Assembly (NCBI RefSeq): GCF_003987135.1
Contig: NZ_PIPJ01000001.1
Coordinates: 636,191-700,190 of the forward strand
From: Aliidiomarina iranensis
Lineage (GTDB): Bacteria > Pseudomonadota > Gammaproteobacteria > Enterobacterales > Alteromonadaceae
Reading direction: 5' to 3'
DNA length: 64,000 nucleotides
Of the stretch, positions 49,865 through 59,426 are shown in pieces (within the stretch, counting starts at the first letter, position 1; the number at the start of each line of letters is the position of its first letter). A program made the translations under genes and the position numbers. Below the pieces are notes generated by a model that saw nothing but the letters and a program-made list of their open reading frames with translations, had not been told where the DNA came from and made no database searches.

Positions 49865-51019
49865 TTAAAATGCATAAGTTGCGCTCACTTGGAAACGATC
49901 GAGATTGCCATCATCGCCGCTGAGCAGTTCCCGGTTAGCACGGCTTAATTCAGCTCCCACCACAAGCTTTTCGTTCACTTGATACATCAAGTTAGCAGCA
50001 ATACGCTGGGTGTGATCGTTGGCATCAATACCGGTAAACTCGCGCTTATCATCGAACATGCCGCGGGAAAAAATAAAGTTTGTGCGGTATTTATCGCTCC
50101 AAACATGGCGATATGCCAAAGTAACACCGGTGTAGCCCAAGGTATCAAGGTTTAGCGCATCATCAACTACAGCTCCGTTCACAGAGTTAATACCCACGTA
50201 ACGGCCAAGGCCTTCACCATATACGAAGCCTGCACGTATATCATGCTTACCCAGCTCAATTTTGGTTGAGAGGTTAATACCGTAGCCATTAATGGTATCG
50301 TTCACGCCGTCTTTACGATACTCGAGTCGCCGCACAATAGCCGCCACGCTATAATGAACATTATCGATTTTAGTTTGGTAGCGCGCGGTAAGATCGGGCA
50401 TGGCGGTATCACCGGTGGTTACGCGGCTGGTGCCGCCCATATTAGGTGTTACCGTGGTTTCCGGTGCTTCTACTGAGAAACTCCAACCATTCGCCATGGT
50501 ATACCGAATTTGTGGCTGCCGATTAAACACAATGCCATCGGGCGCACCTACAAAATCAGGTGCTTCCGGAATAATGGTAACATCTTGGAAATTACTCCAG
50601 TATTGGCCGGCCATCCAGTTTCGGTATTGAATAAAGGCGTGGCGCACGCGCGGCGAATAGGAGTTGGTAATGCGCTTATCACCACCTGGCGTGCCGAGAA
50701 AATCAAACTCAACATAGCCAGAAATTTGCTCACCGTTTTCTAACGTTTGTTCGGCACGAAAGAAGAATCGTGTTTCCCGAGCGTGAAAATCGGTGTAGGT
50801 GTTACTATCACTGTTACCTACTGGCGTAAGGCCCGGAATGTAAAAATCTCTGCCAATGCTGCCTGAAGGCAATGAACCGCTATCGGTTCGGCTAATCATG
50901 GCATCTAATTTGATATAGCCGCCGTAACTAAATTCGGTTTCTGCAGAAGCGTTTGCCATGCTTGCTAAGCCGCTAGCCACTAAAGTGCTCGCTAGTAAAG
51001 CGGTGGTTAAACGTTGCAT
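49865..51019 (-). CDS. DcaP-like trimeric porin
   Basis: A 384-residue outer-membrane protein. A signal peptide (about 1-26, SMANASA) is followed by an amphipathic beta-barrel with alternating aromatic strands and a terminal ...RFQVSATYAF ending in phenylalanine. TEFSYGGYIKLDAMIS and ETRFFFRAEQTLENGEQISGYVEFDF are typical of the DcaP family, porins for small carboxylates and aromatics. ATG 51019 with GAGGA eight bases upstream is chosen over an in-frame start 27 bp earlier. Being divergent from acs, it may import substrates for the acetate module, which is inference. Confidence 0.85.
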   Translation of the reverse strand: MQRLTTALLASTLVASGLASMANASAETEFSYGGYIKLDAMISRTDSGSLPSGSIGRDFYIPGLTPVGNSDSNTYTDFHARETRFFFRAEQTLENGEQISGYVEFDFLGTPGGDKRITNSYSPRVRHAFIQYRNWMAGQYWSNFQDVTIIPEAPDFVGAPDGIVFNRQPQIRYTMANGWSFSVEAPETTVTPNMGGTSRVTTGDTAMPDLTARYQTKIDNVHYSVAAIVRRLEYRKDGVNDTINGYGINLSTKIELGKHDIRAGFVYGEGLGRYVGINSVNGAVVDDALNLDTLGYTGVTLAYRHVWSDKYRTNFIFSRGMFDDKREFTGIDANDHTQRIAANLMYQVNEKLVVGAELSRANRELLSGDDGNLDRFQVSATYAF

Positions 51020-51084
51020 ATCGAGTTCCTCGTTGTGATTATTCAACAGATGGATTAGTTTTTATAAAGCGCAATTTCATGCGT

Positions 51085-51100
51085 TTGTAATGTGTTACAA
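51085..51100. promoter_or_regulatory. Palindrome in the dcaP-like/acs divergent region
   Basis: TTGTAA-TGTG-TTACAA, a perfect 6-4-6 inverted repeat, 66 bp from the porin start and 107 bp from acs. It is of the size bound by TetR/FadR-type regulators. No regulator can be named from the sequence. Confidence 0.4.
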
Positions 51101-51130
51101 GCATTCGACAATATGCAGATTCGGTCAATC

Positions 51131-51146
51131 TAGACTATGGTCTAAT
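51131..51146 (+). promoter_or_regulatory. Candidate CrbR box upstream of acs
   Basis: TAGACTATGGTCTAAT contains the inverted repeat TAGAC-TATG-GTCTA. It agrees at 13 of 16 positions with a site in front of the DUF4212-actP operon (59032-59047). A TACAAA hexamer at 51169-51174 could be the -10, which would put the site near -42, where activators bind. Assignment to CrbR rests on this shared occurrence. Confidence 0.5.
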
Positions 51147-51206
51147 AGGTTTCAGGGCCCGAAATCAGTACAAATGCATACAAGAAAAATTCAGGAGGAA
51201 AGCTAA

Positions 51207-53150
51207 ATGTCAGCACACGTGTACCCAATGCCTGACGCGGTAAAAACAGATGCGCGTTTGAATCCAGAAACTTATGCAAGCAAATATCAAGATTCAGTAA
51301 GCAACCCAGAAGCATTTTGGGCTAAAGAGGGTGAGCGCCTCACGTGGTTCAGCCCTTACAGTAAAGTTAAGCAAACAAGCTTCGCTCCCGGCAATATAGA
51401 TATTCAGTGGTATGCCGATGGCACGCTTAATGCCTGTTATAACTGCGTAGATCGGCATCTGGCTGAGCGCGCCGATAAAACCGCCATTATTTGGGAAGGT
51501 GATGAAGTTGATGTACAAAAATCAATTTCCTTTCGTGAGCTGCACGAGCAAGTTGCGAAGTTCGCTAATGGTTTGAAAAAGCTGGGTGTGAAGAAAGGTG
51601 ATCGAGTAGCGATTTACATGCCAATGGTGCCGGAAGCCGCTTATGCAATGCTTGCTTGTGCGCGTTTAGGTGCAGTGCATTCAGTGATTTTCGCGGGTTT
51701 TTCTCCCAATGCAATTGCCGATCGTGTTAACGATTGCGGTGCGAAAGTGGTGATCACCTCCAATGAGGGTCGCCGCGGTGGCAAAGGCGTTCCTTTAAAG
51801 CCGAACGTTGATGAAGCCCTGAGTGATGATGCATGCCCAACGGTGGAGCATGTGGTGATCTTGAAACACACGGATGTTGCTTACGACATGCAAGATGGCC
51901 GTGATGTTTGGTGGCATGAACTGATTGGTGATTGTGATACCGATTGCCCCGCCGAAGTGATGAACGCCGAAGATCCACTCTTTATTTTGTATACCTCAGG
52001 CTCAACAGGGCAACCTAAGGGCGTGGTGCATACCACCGGCGGTTACATGGTGTATGCATCCATGACTCACGAGTATACTTTTGATATCCGTGAAGATGAT
52101 GTGTATTGGTGCGCGGCCGATGTGGGCTGGGTAACCGGCCATAGCTACATTGTTTACGGGCCACTGGCGAACGGTACTACAACCCTTATGTTTGAGGGCG
52201 TGCCTACTTATCCGGATGTTTCGCGTATCGGCAAAGTGGTAGATAAACACAAAGTAAATATTCTCTATACCGCACCTACGGCCATTCGTGCCCTCATGGC
52301 GAAAGGGGATTCGGCGGCAAAAGGCAGTAAACGAGATACTTTGCGTATTTTGGGGTCAGTGGGCGAACCCATTAACCCAGAGGCTTGGGAGTGGTATTAC
52401 AAAACTATCGGTAATAGCCGTTGCCCTATTGTGGATACTTGGTGGCAAACAGAAACGGGCGGTATTCTAATTGCGCCATTCCCTGCGGCTACCGATATGA
52501 AGCCTGGTTCGGCGATGCTGCCATTCTTCGGCGTGAAGCCGAAGCTTGTAGATAACGAGGGGCAGGAGCTTCAAGGCGCCACGGAAGGGAATTTAATTAT
52601 CGAAGATTCTTGGCCGGGGCAGGCACGCACGCTGTGGGGCGATCATGAGCGCTTTGAACAAACCTATTTTAGTACGTATAAAAATGTGTACTTTACGGGT
52701 GATGGCGCACGCCGCGACGAAGACGGTGATTTCTGGATTACCGGCCGTGTTGATGATGTCTTGAATGTTTCTGGCCATCGCTTGGGCACCGCTGAGATCG
52801 AGAGTGCATTAGTGGCTCATGAATGTGTTGCCGAAGCGGCTGTAGTGGGTTACCCCCATGATCTGAAGGGCCAAGGTATCTATGTATATGTTACCGTGGT
52901 GGATGGCGTTGAAGCCAACGATGAACTGAAGAAAACCTTGGTGCAATGGGTACGGAAAGAACTTAGCCCAATTGCTACACCAGATTATATTCAGTGGTCG
53001 CCAGGCTTGCCGAAAACCCGTTCAGGTAAAATTATGCGCCGGATTCTGCGGAAAATAGCTGGAAACGATTACAGCAATTTAGGGGATACCTCTACGCTCG
53101 CGGATCCGAGTGTGGTAGATTCACTCATTGAGAATCGATTAAACCGTTAA
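51207..53150 (+). CDS. acs: Acetyl-CoA synthetase
   Basis: A 647-residue AMP-forming ligase that activates acetate to acetyl-CoA. The adenylation motifs are [22 protein letters not shown] and [23 protein letters not shown]. The C-terminal [15 protein letters not shown] carries the lysine that is reversibly acetylated in this family. The start follows AGGAGGAAAG. crbR lies 40 bp downstream on the same strand. Expression is probably set by CrbS/CrbR, as known in Vibrio and Pseudomonas. Confidence 0.97.
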   Translation: MSAHVYPMPDAVKTDARLNPETYASKYQDSVSNPEAFWAKEGERLTWFSPYSKVKQTSFAPGNIDIQWYADGTLNACYNCVDRHLAERADKTAIIWEGDEVDVQKSISFRELHEQVAKFANGLKKLGVKKGDRVAIYMPMVPEAAYAMLACARLGAVHSVIFAGFSPNAIADRVNDCGAKVVITSNEGRRGGKGVPLKPNVDEALSDDACPTVEHVVILKHTDVAYDMQDGRDVWWHELIGDCDTDCPAEVMNAEDPLFILYTSGSTGQPKGVVHTTGGYMVYASMTHEYTFDIREDDVYWCAADVGWVTGHSYIVYGPLANGTTTLMFEGVPTYPDVSRIGKVVDKHKVNILYTAPTAIRALMAKGDSAAKGSKRDTLRILGSVGEPINPEAWEWYYKTIGNSRCPIVDTWWQTETGGILIAPFPAATDMKPGSAMLPFFGVKPKLVDNEGQELQGATEGNLIIEDSWPGQARTLWGDHERFEQTYFSTYKNVYFTGDGARRDEDGDFWITGRVDDVLNVSGHRLGTAEIESALVAHECVAEAAVVGYPHDLKGQGIYVYVTVVDGVEANDELKKTLVQWVRKELSPIATPDYIQWSPGLPKTRSGKIMRRILRKIAGNDYSNLGDTSTLADPSVVDSLIENRLNR

Positions 53151-53155
53151 GGATA

Positions 53156-53178
53156 GGAAGCGATTAGATAGCGCTTCC
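53156..53178 (+). other. Hairpin between acs and crbR
   Basis: GGAAGCG (53156-53162) pairs with CGCTTCC (53172-53178). No T-run follows, and crbR, 12 bp later, has no clear ribosome binding site. The hairpin could stabilise the acs part of a shared mRNA or limit crbR translation. Confidence 0.5.
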
Positions 53179-53190
53179 GGTAAAAGTGCT

Positions 53191-53847
53191 ATGACTCGAC
53201 TACTAATCGCTGACGATCACCCATTATTTCGCGAGGCCCTGCAAGGGGCGCTCGCGAATCATTTTTCCGATCTAATAATTCGCGAAGCGGATAGCTTAGA
53301 TTCCACTCTCGATGCCTTAAATCAAGATGATGACGTAGATTTACTTCTCCTCGATCTGCATATGCCAGGTGCGGGTGATTTGTATGGCTTAATTCGGATC
53401 CGCAAAGATTATCCACTACTTCCTGTAGCGGTAATTTCCGGTGCCGAGGATCAACAAGTTATTAGCCGGTGTATGGGCTTTGGTGCCTTAGGTTTTATCC
53501 CGAAATCTTTAGCCTCTGCGGAAATTGCCAATGCGATTGCCAGTATTCTTGATGGCGATGAGTGGCTACCCGAGGGTATGGCTGAGCAAATCGGTGATGT
53601 GAGCCAAGAAGATAAAGAGCTCGCTGAGAAAGTTGCGGATTTAACACCGCAGCAATATCGGGTGCTATTTTATGTGCATGAAGGTTTGCTGAATAAGCAA
53701 ATTGCCTACCAGCTGGGCATTACCGAGGCCACAGTGAAAGCCCATATGACGGCTATTTTCCGTAAATTGAACGTGTATAGCCGCACCCAAGCCGTGCTGC
53801 TAGCTGAACGTTTACAACTTTCCCCACCCGAGCAAAGTAGCAATTAG
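53191..53847 (+). CDS. crbR: Acetate-switch response regulator CrbR (LuxR/NarL family)
   Basis: A 218-residue response regulator. The receiver domain (about 1-120) has the acidic pair in LLIADDHPLF, the phosphorylated aspartate in DLLLLDLHMPG and the lysine in GFIPKSL. The LuxR-type helix-turn-helix is LTPQQYRVLFYVHEGLLNKQIAYQLG and on (about 150-210). It sits beside acs and near the transporter-kinase crbS, the pair that activates acs in other gammaproteobacteria; the name rests on that context. Its start lacks a visible ribosome site. Confidence 0.85.
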   Translation: MTRLLIADDHPLFREALQGALANHFSDLIIREADSLDSTLDALNQDDDVDLLLLDLHMPGAGDLYGLIRIRKDYPLLPVAVISGAEDQQVISRCMGFGALGFIPKSLASAEIANAIASILDGDEWLPEGMAEQIGDVSQEDKELAEKVADLTPQQYRVLFYVHEGLLNKQIAYQLGITEATVKAHMTAIFRKLNVYSRTQAVLLAERLQLSPPEQSSN

Positions 53848-53862
53848 GTAGTTAAGCGCCAG

Positions 53863-55443
53863 TTAAGTGCCACAAAAGGTGCGGGTAACTTCCTCACCTT
53901 TGGCGGGGCCCTGATAAAGCGCTAACTCGCTTTCGCTGCGGGGCATTTCATAAGGGTGCTGCCAGGCATTAAGTAGCGCGTTGAACTGAGTTAAATCACC
54001 ATTTTCCTCTACCGCTAAAATTGCTTCGGCAATACGATGATTGCGGGGAATAATTGCCGGATTCACTTGCTGCATATTCGTTTGCATCTGTTCAGCGCTG
54101 GTATCATTGCTAATTAAGCGCTCAAGCCAACTTTGCCGCCATAGCTGAAAATCTGAGTTCGCTGCGGCAGAAGCATTCAGAAACAACGAAGATGTTGGGC
54201 TTTCCGGCCCGCTGTTCGCGCTTTGCGTACAGTTGAGTTCATTGGCGAGTTGCCAAAACGCTTGGGTGTAATCAATATTATATTGGTGCAACAAAGCTAA
54301 GAACTGGTTAATTAAGGCTAAATCAGCTTTGGTAACATGCTGAATGCCCAATTTAGCACCCATAGTGGTGAGCCATAGTTCATTTGCATACTCGCTGTAA
54401 TCGTCAAGGACACGAGTGGCGAGCTCAATAGCTTCAGCTTTATCAGTCTCTCCGGCTGTATCTCCGGTAATCAGGGGCAATAAGGTTTCGGCAAAACGCG
54501 CAAGGTTCCACTTGGCAATCTCGATTTGTTGATTAAAGGCATAGCGGCCGCGGCGATCAATAGAACTAAATACTTTATTTGGATTGTAACTATCCAGAAA
54601 TGCAGCGGGGCCATAATCAATAGTTTCGCCACAAATCGATGTGTTATCCGTATTCATTACGCCATGTATAAAGCCAATTCGCAGCCACTGGTTTACTAAC
54701 TCGGCTTGCCGCTCAGCAACCTGAGTAAGTAATCCAAGGTATCGGGTTTTGCTATCGTCAATTTTCGCTAAGTGCGAAAAGTGGCGAGCAATGGTGTAAT
54801 CCGCTAGCGCTTTAACCTTATCTTCGCCGCCGTGCAAAAGTGCGAATTGAAAGCTGCCAACGCGAATGTGGCTGCTGGCTACTCGGGTAAAAATAGCGCC
54901 GGGTACTGCATCTTCACGAAACACCATTTCGCCGCTGGCCACCGCTGCTAGTGCTCGGGTAGTAGGTACACCAAGTGCCTGCATGCTCTCGCTTAAAAGA
55001 TATTCCCGCATCACTGGGCCAATGGCAGAACGGCCATCACCGCCGCGGCTAAAAGGGGTTCGGCCAGCACCTTTGAGTTGCAAATCGAAAAGCTTACCAT
55101 CAGCTGAGCGAACTTCGGCAAGAAGCAGCGCGCGGCCATCGCCAAGTTGCGGGTTCAAATGAGCAAATTGATGGCCAGAATAAGCAAGTGCCGCTGGCTT
55201 CGCCCAATCTGGGGTGTGGTTCCCAGCCCAGATGAATAAACCCTCATCGGTATCCCTTATCTTTTCTGGAATATTTAATTGTTCCGCAAGGCTCTGGTTA
55301 AAGGCAATCCACTGCGGGTTTCGCACCGCGGTGGGTTCTGCATCGCGATAAAAAAAATCACCGAGTGCTCGCAAGCTGTGCTCAGTTTCCCAGCCTTCGG
55401 TAACGGCTGTTGAATCTTGGCGATGTGTTGGCTGCTTGTGCAT
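53863..55443 (-). CDS. selO: SelO family protein AMPylase (YdiU/UPF0061)
   Basis: A 526-residue pseudokinase-fold enzyme that transfers AMP to protein hydroxyls. Established members act in redox homeostasis. Family motifs are visible: ALAYSGHQFAHLNPQLGDGRA, DLQLKGAGRTPFSRGGDGRSA, GVPTTRALAAV and FIHGVMNTDNTSICGETIDYGP. The C-terminus ends TFCGT, with the conserved Cys at the position of selenocysteine in animal SelO. Its ATG overlaps the crbS stop (TAATG), so it is cotranscribed and coupled with crbS. Its convergent neighbour is crbR. Confidence 0.95.
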   Translation of the reverse strand: MHKQPTHRQDSTAVTEGWETEHSLRALGDFFYRDAEPTAVRNPQWIAFNQSLAEQLNIPEKIRDTDEGLFIWAGNHTPDWAKPAALAYSGHQFAHLNPQLGDGRALLLAEVRSADGKLFDLQLKGAGRTPFSRGGDGRSAIGPVMREYLLSESMQALGVPTTRALAAVASGEMVFREDAVPGAIFTRVASSHIRVGSFQFALLHGGEDKVKALADYTIARHFSHLAKIDDSKTRYLGLLTQVAERQAELVNQWLRIGFIHGVMNTDNTSICGETIDYGPAAFLDSYNPNKVFSSIDRRGRYAFNQQIEIAKWNLARFAETLLPLITGDTAGETDKAEAIELATRVLDDYSEYANELWLTTMGAKLGIQHVTKADLALINQFLALLHQYNIDYTQAFWQLANELNCTQSANSGPESPTSSLFLNASAAANSDFQLWRQSWLERLISNDTSAEQMQTNMQQVNPAIIPRNHRIAEAILAVEENGDLTQFNALLNAWQHPYEMPRSESELALYQGPAKGEEVTRTFCGT

Positions 55444-58400
55444 TATCGTGTTTCCTTTTGCCGCTGCATGTGTTGCATCAAAGCTTTGAGCTGAGCGGGT
55501 TTTACCGGTTTAGCTAAAAACTGTAAACCCAAGTTACGCGCTTCTGCTTTCACTTCCGGTTCGCGCACAGCGGTTACTAGTGCGCCGGGTACTGGGTTTT
55601 GCCATATATCTTGCAAGGCACGCCAAAGGGAAATGCCATCACCGTGCTCTCCTAGTTGGTAATCAAGCAGCGCACCATCGGGTGCGGGATTGCTTTGCGC
55701 CCAAGCAATGGCTTCACTTGGCGTAGTAAATTGAATGGCTTGGCAGCTCCATTTACTTAGCAGTGCCTGCAGTGCTGCTAAGTTTTCTGGGTCATCATCC
55801 ACGCAGAGCACTTTTAAGCCATCATAGGCTTGGCTTGAACGCTCGGGGCGTGAGCGCGGTATTACTTGGCTTGCATGCCCCAATGGCACGAGCACCGAAA
55901 AGCGCGATCCTTTACCCAATGCAGATTTAATCTCCAGTGGGCAATCGAGTTGTTCCGCCATGCGTTTGGCTACACTGAGCCCTAAACCAACACCACTAAT
56001 CGAACCTTGGTGCAAGCGAATAAAGGCTTCAAATACTTCATTGTGCTTTTGTTCAGGAATACCAGGGCCGGTATCCCAAACCGCGAGCTCAGCAAATTGC
56101 CCCCGCTGGCGTACGGTGAGCAAAACCTTCCCACTTTCAGTGTATTTAATGGCATTGGATAAAAAGTTTTGAATAATGCGGCGCAAGTAAGTGGGATCAG
56201 TGTACACAGTAAGGTTTCGTAAGCGCGCTTTAAACTGTAAATCCTGCTGCTCCGCCAATACCGAATACTCAGGCACCAGCGGGCCGAGAATGGTGTTCAA
56301 ATCAATATGCTTGAGTTGCGGTTGCAGAGCACCCTGTTCCATTTTAGCAATGGAAAGTAAAGCGGAAAGCAAGTGCTCGGTGGAATCAAGAGCATTATCT
56401 ACCTTGTGCAGCAAGCCTTGATTTTTCGGACCTAAGGATTGCTGATCCACTGCCGAAAGATATAAGCGCGCCGCGTTGAGTGGCTGCAAAATATCGTGGC
56501 TTGCAAGTGCTAAGAACCGAGTTTTACTGGCATTGGCGAACTCAGCTTCCGCTTTGGCAGCTTGCAGCGCCACCTCAATTTCTCGGCGGCGCTCAATCTC
56601 TTCTGTTAACTCACGGTTTATCTCCCGAACTTCATCAGTGCGGCTGCGAATGCGCGCCTCTAGATCAATATTGGCATCTTCAAGCGCTTGTTGAGTTTCA
56701 ATGTGTTCGGTAACGTCGGTAAAACTGGTAACAAAACCGCCATTGGGTAAGGGTTTGCCAATCATTTCAATTACGCGGCCATCCGAGCGCCGGCGAATGA
56801 AGCGGTGAGCCGAGCCCTGTTGCATGTAACGCAAACGCTTATCAACTAATTCATCCACCTCACCTACGCCACATTCACCGCGCTCAGCATTGTAGCGGAT
56901 GAGATCAGCAATAGGCCGGCCGGGCTGTACCATGCCATCGGGGTATTCGAATAATTCTAGGTAACGCCGGTTCCAAACCACTAATCGCAGGTGCTTATCT
57001 ACCACCGAGATACCTTGAGCAAGGTTCTCTAAAGAGCTGAACATAATCGATTGCTGATCTTGCAATGCTTGGGTAGTGTCATCGAAAAAGTGCACTACTT
57101 CTTCAAGATTGAGCTGCCGATTTTCTAACGCTGCATTTACCAAAGAGCGCGCCGTTGCGGCTCCGAGCACACCACTAATGGCACGTTCCGCATAATCGGT
57201 AAATTGTAAATCAGCCACGCCTTGGCGGTTCAACGGCTGGTGCCGCTCGTAGGCTTTTACGAGCTCTTCGCAACGCTCATTGCCTAGAAATGTTTCCATG
57301 AGCAACACTAAATCGGCTACACGAGTTTCTTGTAGGTTGCTATTGCCAGTAATGGGTTGGCCATTCTTTCTTGGTTTTACAAAGGCAGTGGCTTGAATTT
57401 TATCCACCAATGCCGGTACCGCAAGGTAGCTGAAGAGGGTGTAGGCGGCCACGTTCAGGGCTAAGCTGATCACTGTACCGCGAGTTATTATTTGTTCGGC
57501 TAAGGCAATATCGGCTTGTGAAAGTGGTAGCAAAATCGCGAATAACCAACCCAATAAGCCGGCAATAAGCCCCATATATACGCCCTGGGCATGGCCTTTG
57601 CGCCAATACATACCACCAATAATTGCCGGTAGCAGCTGTAACACCAGAGAGAAGGCTAACAAACCGATACTCACAAGGTTCAGCTGCGCCATCCATAAAT
57701 GATAACAAGCCCAACCGAGCATCAATACCGCCAAAATAGCCTGTCGCCGAACGCGAATTAAACGGCGGGAAAATCGATGTGGCTGGGGGATTTTTCGGCC
57801 TTCACGGGTAAGCCATACGGGCATTACTACATCGTTACTGATCATGGTGCTAAGGGTGAGCGTGGCGATAATTACCATAGCGGTTGCCGCCGATATACCC
57901 CCGATGTACACCAAAATAGCGAGCCATGTTTGCCCATATAAAAACGGAATTAACAGCGGATAAACCGAGCCATCACCGGCAAGACCGGCATTATTTCCCA
58001 ACAAGCCAACACCACTCACGGCAATTGCGGCTATCGCAAGTGAGGTGAGTAACAGGTATAGCGGGAATAACCAACGTGCGGTTTTCAGGTGGTTTATATC
58101 CACATTATCCACCACGCTAACATGAAATTGCCGCGGTAAACATAAAATAGCCCCGGCCGCCATGGCCAGTTGAATGAAAAAGTCTGGTGTCATGGCCCCA
58201 CGAAAGGTCCAGCCTGAATCGAGGTTTAGGCTTTGAATGTGGCTGGCGAAGCTGGCATCCGAAGTGCTGCGAAACAGAATCCAAGCAAAAATAGCGGCAC
58301 CGCAGAGGGCTACGAGTTTTATGGTTGATTCAAACGCAATTGCTAACATCATACCGCTGCGATATTCAGTAACTTCTAACCGCCGAGTGCCAAACACAAT

Positions 58401-58907
58401 AGCAAAAGCGGCCATGAGCACCGCGATCCCCAGTTCCTTATACGAGTTGCTACTCGCTTCTGGGCTGAGTTGGCTAAGTACATTGAAGCTAATACCCACA
58501 GCTTTTAACTGGAGGGCAATGTAGGGAATCACCGCCGCGGCGGCGATCATGGTAACAACTAAAGCCATTTTGTGGCTTTTGCCATAACGGGAGGCAATAA
58601 AATCAGCAATAGAAGTGGTATTTTGTTGCTTACTCACCGCAACGAGCTTGCGCACTACCGGCATGCCAAACATATACAGAAGAATTGGCCCCAGCAGAAT
58701 GGGCAAGAAGCTCCAACCGCTATCAATGGCATTTCCTACCGCGCCGTAGTATGTCCAAGTGGTGCAATAAATCGCCAGCGATAAACCATAAACCCAGGGG
58801 TGCAAGCTCAATTTGTAACCGAGGCTACCTTTTTTCTCGCCCCAGAGCGCGATTAAAAATAGCAATGCAATATAGCCAACGGCGGAAATAATTAAAATCC
58901 AGGTCAT
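55443..58907 (-). CDS. crbS: Acetate-sensing transporter/hybrid histidine kinase CrbS
   Basis: A 1154-residue sensor. The N-terminal ~480 residues are a sodium:solute symporter domain with about 13 membrane helices. Then come a PAS domain (about 620-725, FSSLENLAQGISVVDKHLRL), a coiled coil, HisKA with the phospho-histidine in LALASHDILQPLNAARL (about 800), an ATPase domain (NAIKYTESGKVLL, DTGPGIP, GVGLGLSVAKRM) and a receiver (about 1029-1145) with acidic LCVDDDPE and phospho-Asp in GALLDYQLG. The frame is open to 59012, but ATG 58907 gives the normal membrane start. CrbS-type kinases control acs through CrbR. selO follows with a one-base overlap. Confidence 0.92.
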   Translation of the reverse strand: MTWILIISAVGYIALLFLIALWGEKKGSLGYKLSLHPWVYGLSLAIYCTTWTYYGAVGNAIDSGWSFLPILLGPILLYMFGMPVVRKLVAVSKQQNTTSIADFIASRYGKSHKMALVVTMIAAAAVIPYIALQLKAVGISFNVLSQLSPEASSNSYKELGIAVLMAAFAIVFGTRRLEVTEYRSGMMLAIAFESTIKLVALCGAAIFAWILFRSTSDASFASHIQSLNLDSGWTFRGAMTPDFFIQLAMAAGAILCLPRQFHVSVVDNVDINHLKTARWLFPLYLLLTSLAIAAIAVSGVGLLGNNAGLAGDGSVYPLLIPFLYGQTWLAILVYIGGISAATAMVIIATLTLSTMISNDVVMPVWLTREGRKIPQPHRFSRRLIRVRRQAILAVLMLGWACYHLWMAQLNLVSIGLLAFSLVLQLLPAIIGGMYWRKGHAQGVYMGLIAGLLGWLFAILLPLSQADIALAEQIITRGTVISLALNVAAYTLFSYLAVPALVDKIQATAFVKPRKNGQPITGNSNLQETRVADLVLLMETFLGNERCEELVKAYERHQPLNRQGVADLQFTDYAERAISGVLGAATARSLVNAALENRQLNLEEVVHFFDDTTQALQDQQSIMFSSLENLAQGISVVDKHLRLVVWNRRYLELFEYPDGMVQPGRPIADLIRYNAERGECGVGEVDELVDKRLRYMQQGSAHRFIRRRSDGRVIEMIGKPLPNGGFVTSFTDVTEHIETQQALEDANIDLEARIRSRTDEVREINRELTEEIERRREIEVALQAAKAEAEFANASKTRFLALASHDILQPLNAARLYLSAVDQQSLGPKNQGLLHKVDNALDSTEHLLSALLSIAKMEQGALQPQLKHIDLNTILGPLVPEYSVLAEQQDLQFKARLRNLTVYTDPTYLRRIIQNFLSNAIKYTESGKVLLTVRQRGQFAELAVWDTGPGIPEQKHNEVFEAFIRLHQGSISGVGLGLSVAKRMAEQLDCPLEIKSALGKGSRFSVLVPLGHASQVIPRSRPERSSQAYDGLKVLCVDDDPENLAALQALLSKWSCQAIQFTTPSEAIAWAQSNPAPDGALLDYQLGEHGDGISLWRALQDIWQNPVPGALVTAVREPEVKAEARNLGLQFLAKPVKPAQLKALMQHMQRQKETR

Positions 58908-59031
58908 GGTGTTCGCTTCTTCTCGAAAGGATGTGCTCAGAGTATCGTTTTCTGTGCCTTTAGTTAAGCCCCACGTGAAGGCAGCCGGGCAGTGATAAAA
59001 CAAGTAAAGCACAGGTATTAATTTTGGGTAT

Positions 59032-59047
59032 TAGACTAATGTCCAAT
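59032..59047 (+). promoter_or_regulatory. Candidate CrbR box upstream of the DUF4212-actP operon
   Basis: TAGACTAATGTCCAAT matches the acs-upstream site (51131-51146) at 13 of 16 positions and has the same orientation relative to its gene. A TACGAT hexamer at 59067-59072 could be the -10. It lies in the 249-bp divergent gap with crbS, so it could also act on crbS. Confidence 0.48.
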
Positions 59048-59156
59048 TTCGCAAAATCCTATCTTCTACGATGCTTGTTTCCGTACATTGGAAAGAACCA
59101 CCTAGATAGTAATAATAATTGGGTGGCACCCATAATAACAACTGGAGGACACACGT

Positions 59157-59423
59157 ATGGCATTTGAATCGCAAGATCATGCCAAAGCCTATTGGAAAGA
59201 GAACCTAAGGTTAATGCTCAAGCTATTAACGGTATGGTTCGTGGTTTCTTTTGGGTTCGGTATCATATTGGTTGATGTGTTAAATAACATCACCTTCTTC
59301 GGCTTTAAGTTGGGCTTTTGGTTTGCACAACAAGGCGCAATTTACACTTTTATTGTGTTGATTTTCATCTACATCAAGCAGATGAACAAACTCGATAGAA
59401 AATACAAGGTTGAAGAGGAATAA
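59157..59423 (+). CDS. DUF4212 small membrane subunit of acetate symporter
   Basis: An 88-residue inner-membrane protein with two hydrophobic helices (about 19-42 and 52-75) and charged ends, of the DUF4212 family. AYWKENLRLMLKLLTVWF and GFKLGFWFAQQGAIYTFI are typical. It is always found next to a large sodium:solute symporter and is taken to be its small partner. Only three bases separate it from the symporter gene. Confidence 0.93.
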   Translation: MAFESQDHAKAYWKENLRLMLKLLTVWFVVSFGFGIILVDVLNNITFFGFKLGFWFAQQGAIYTFIVLIFIYIKQMNKLDRKYKVEEE

Positions 59424-59426
59424 ACC

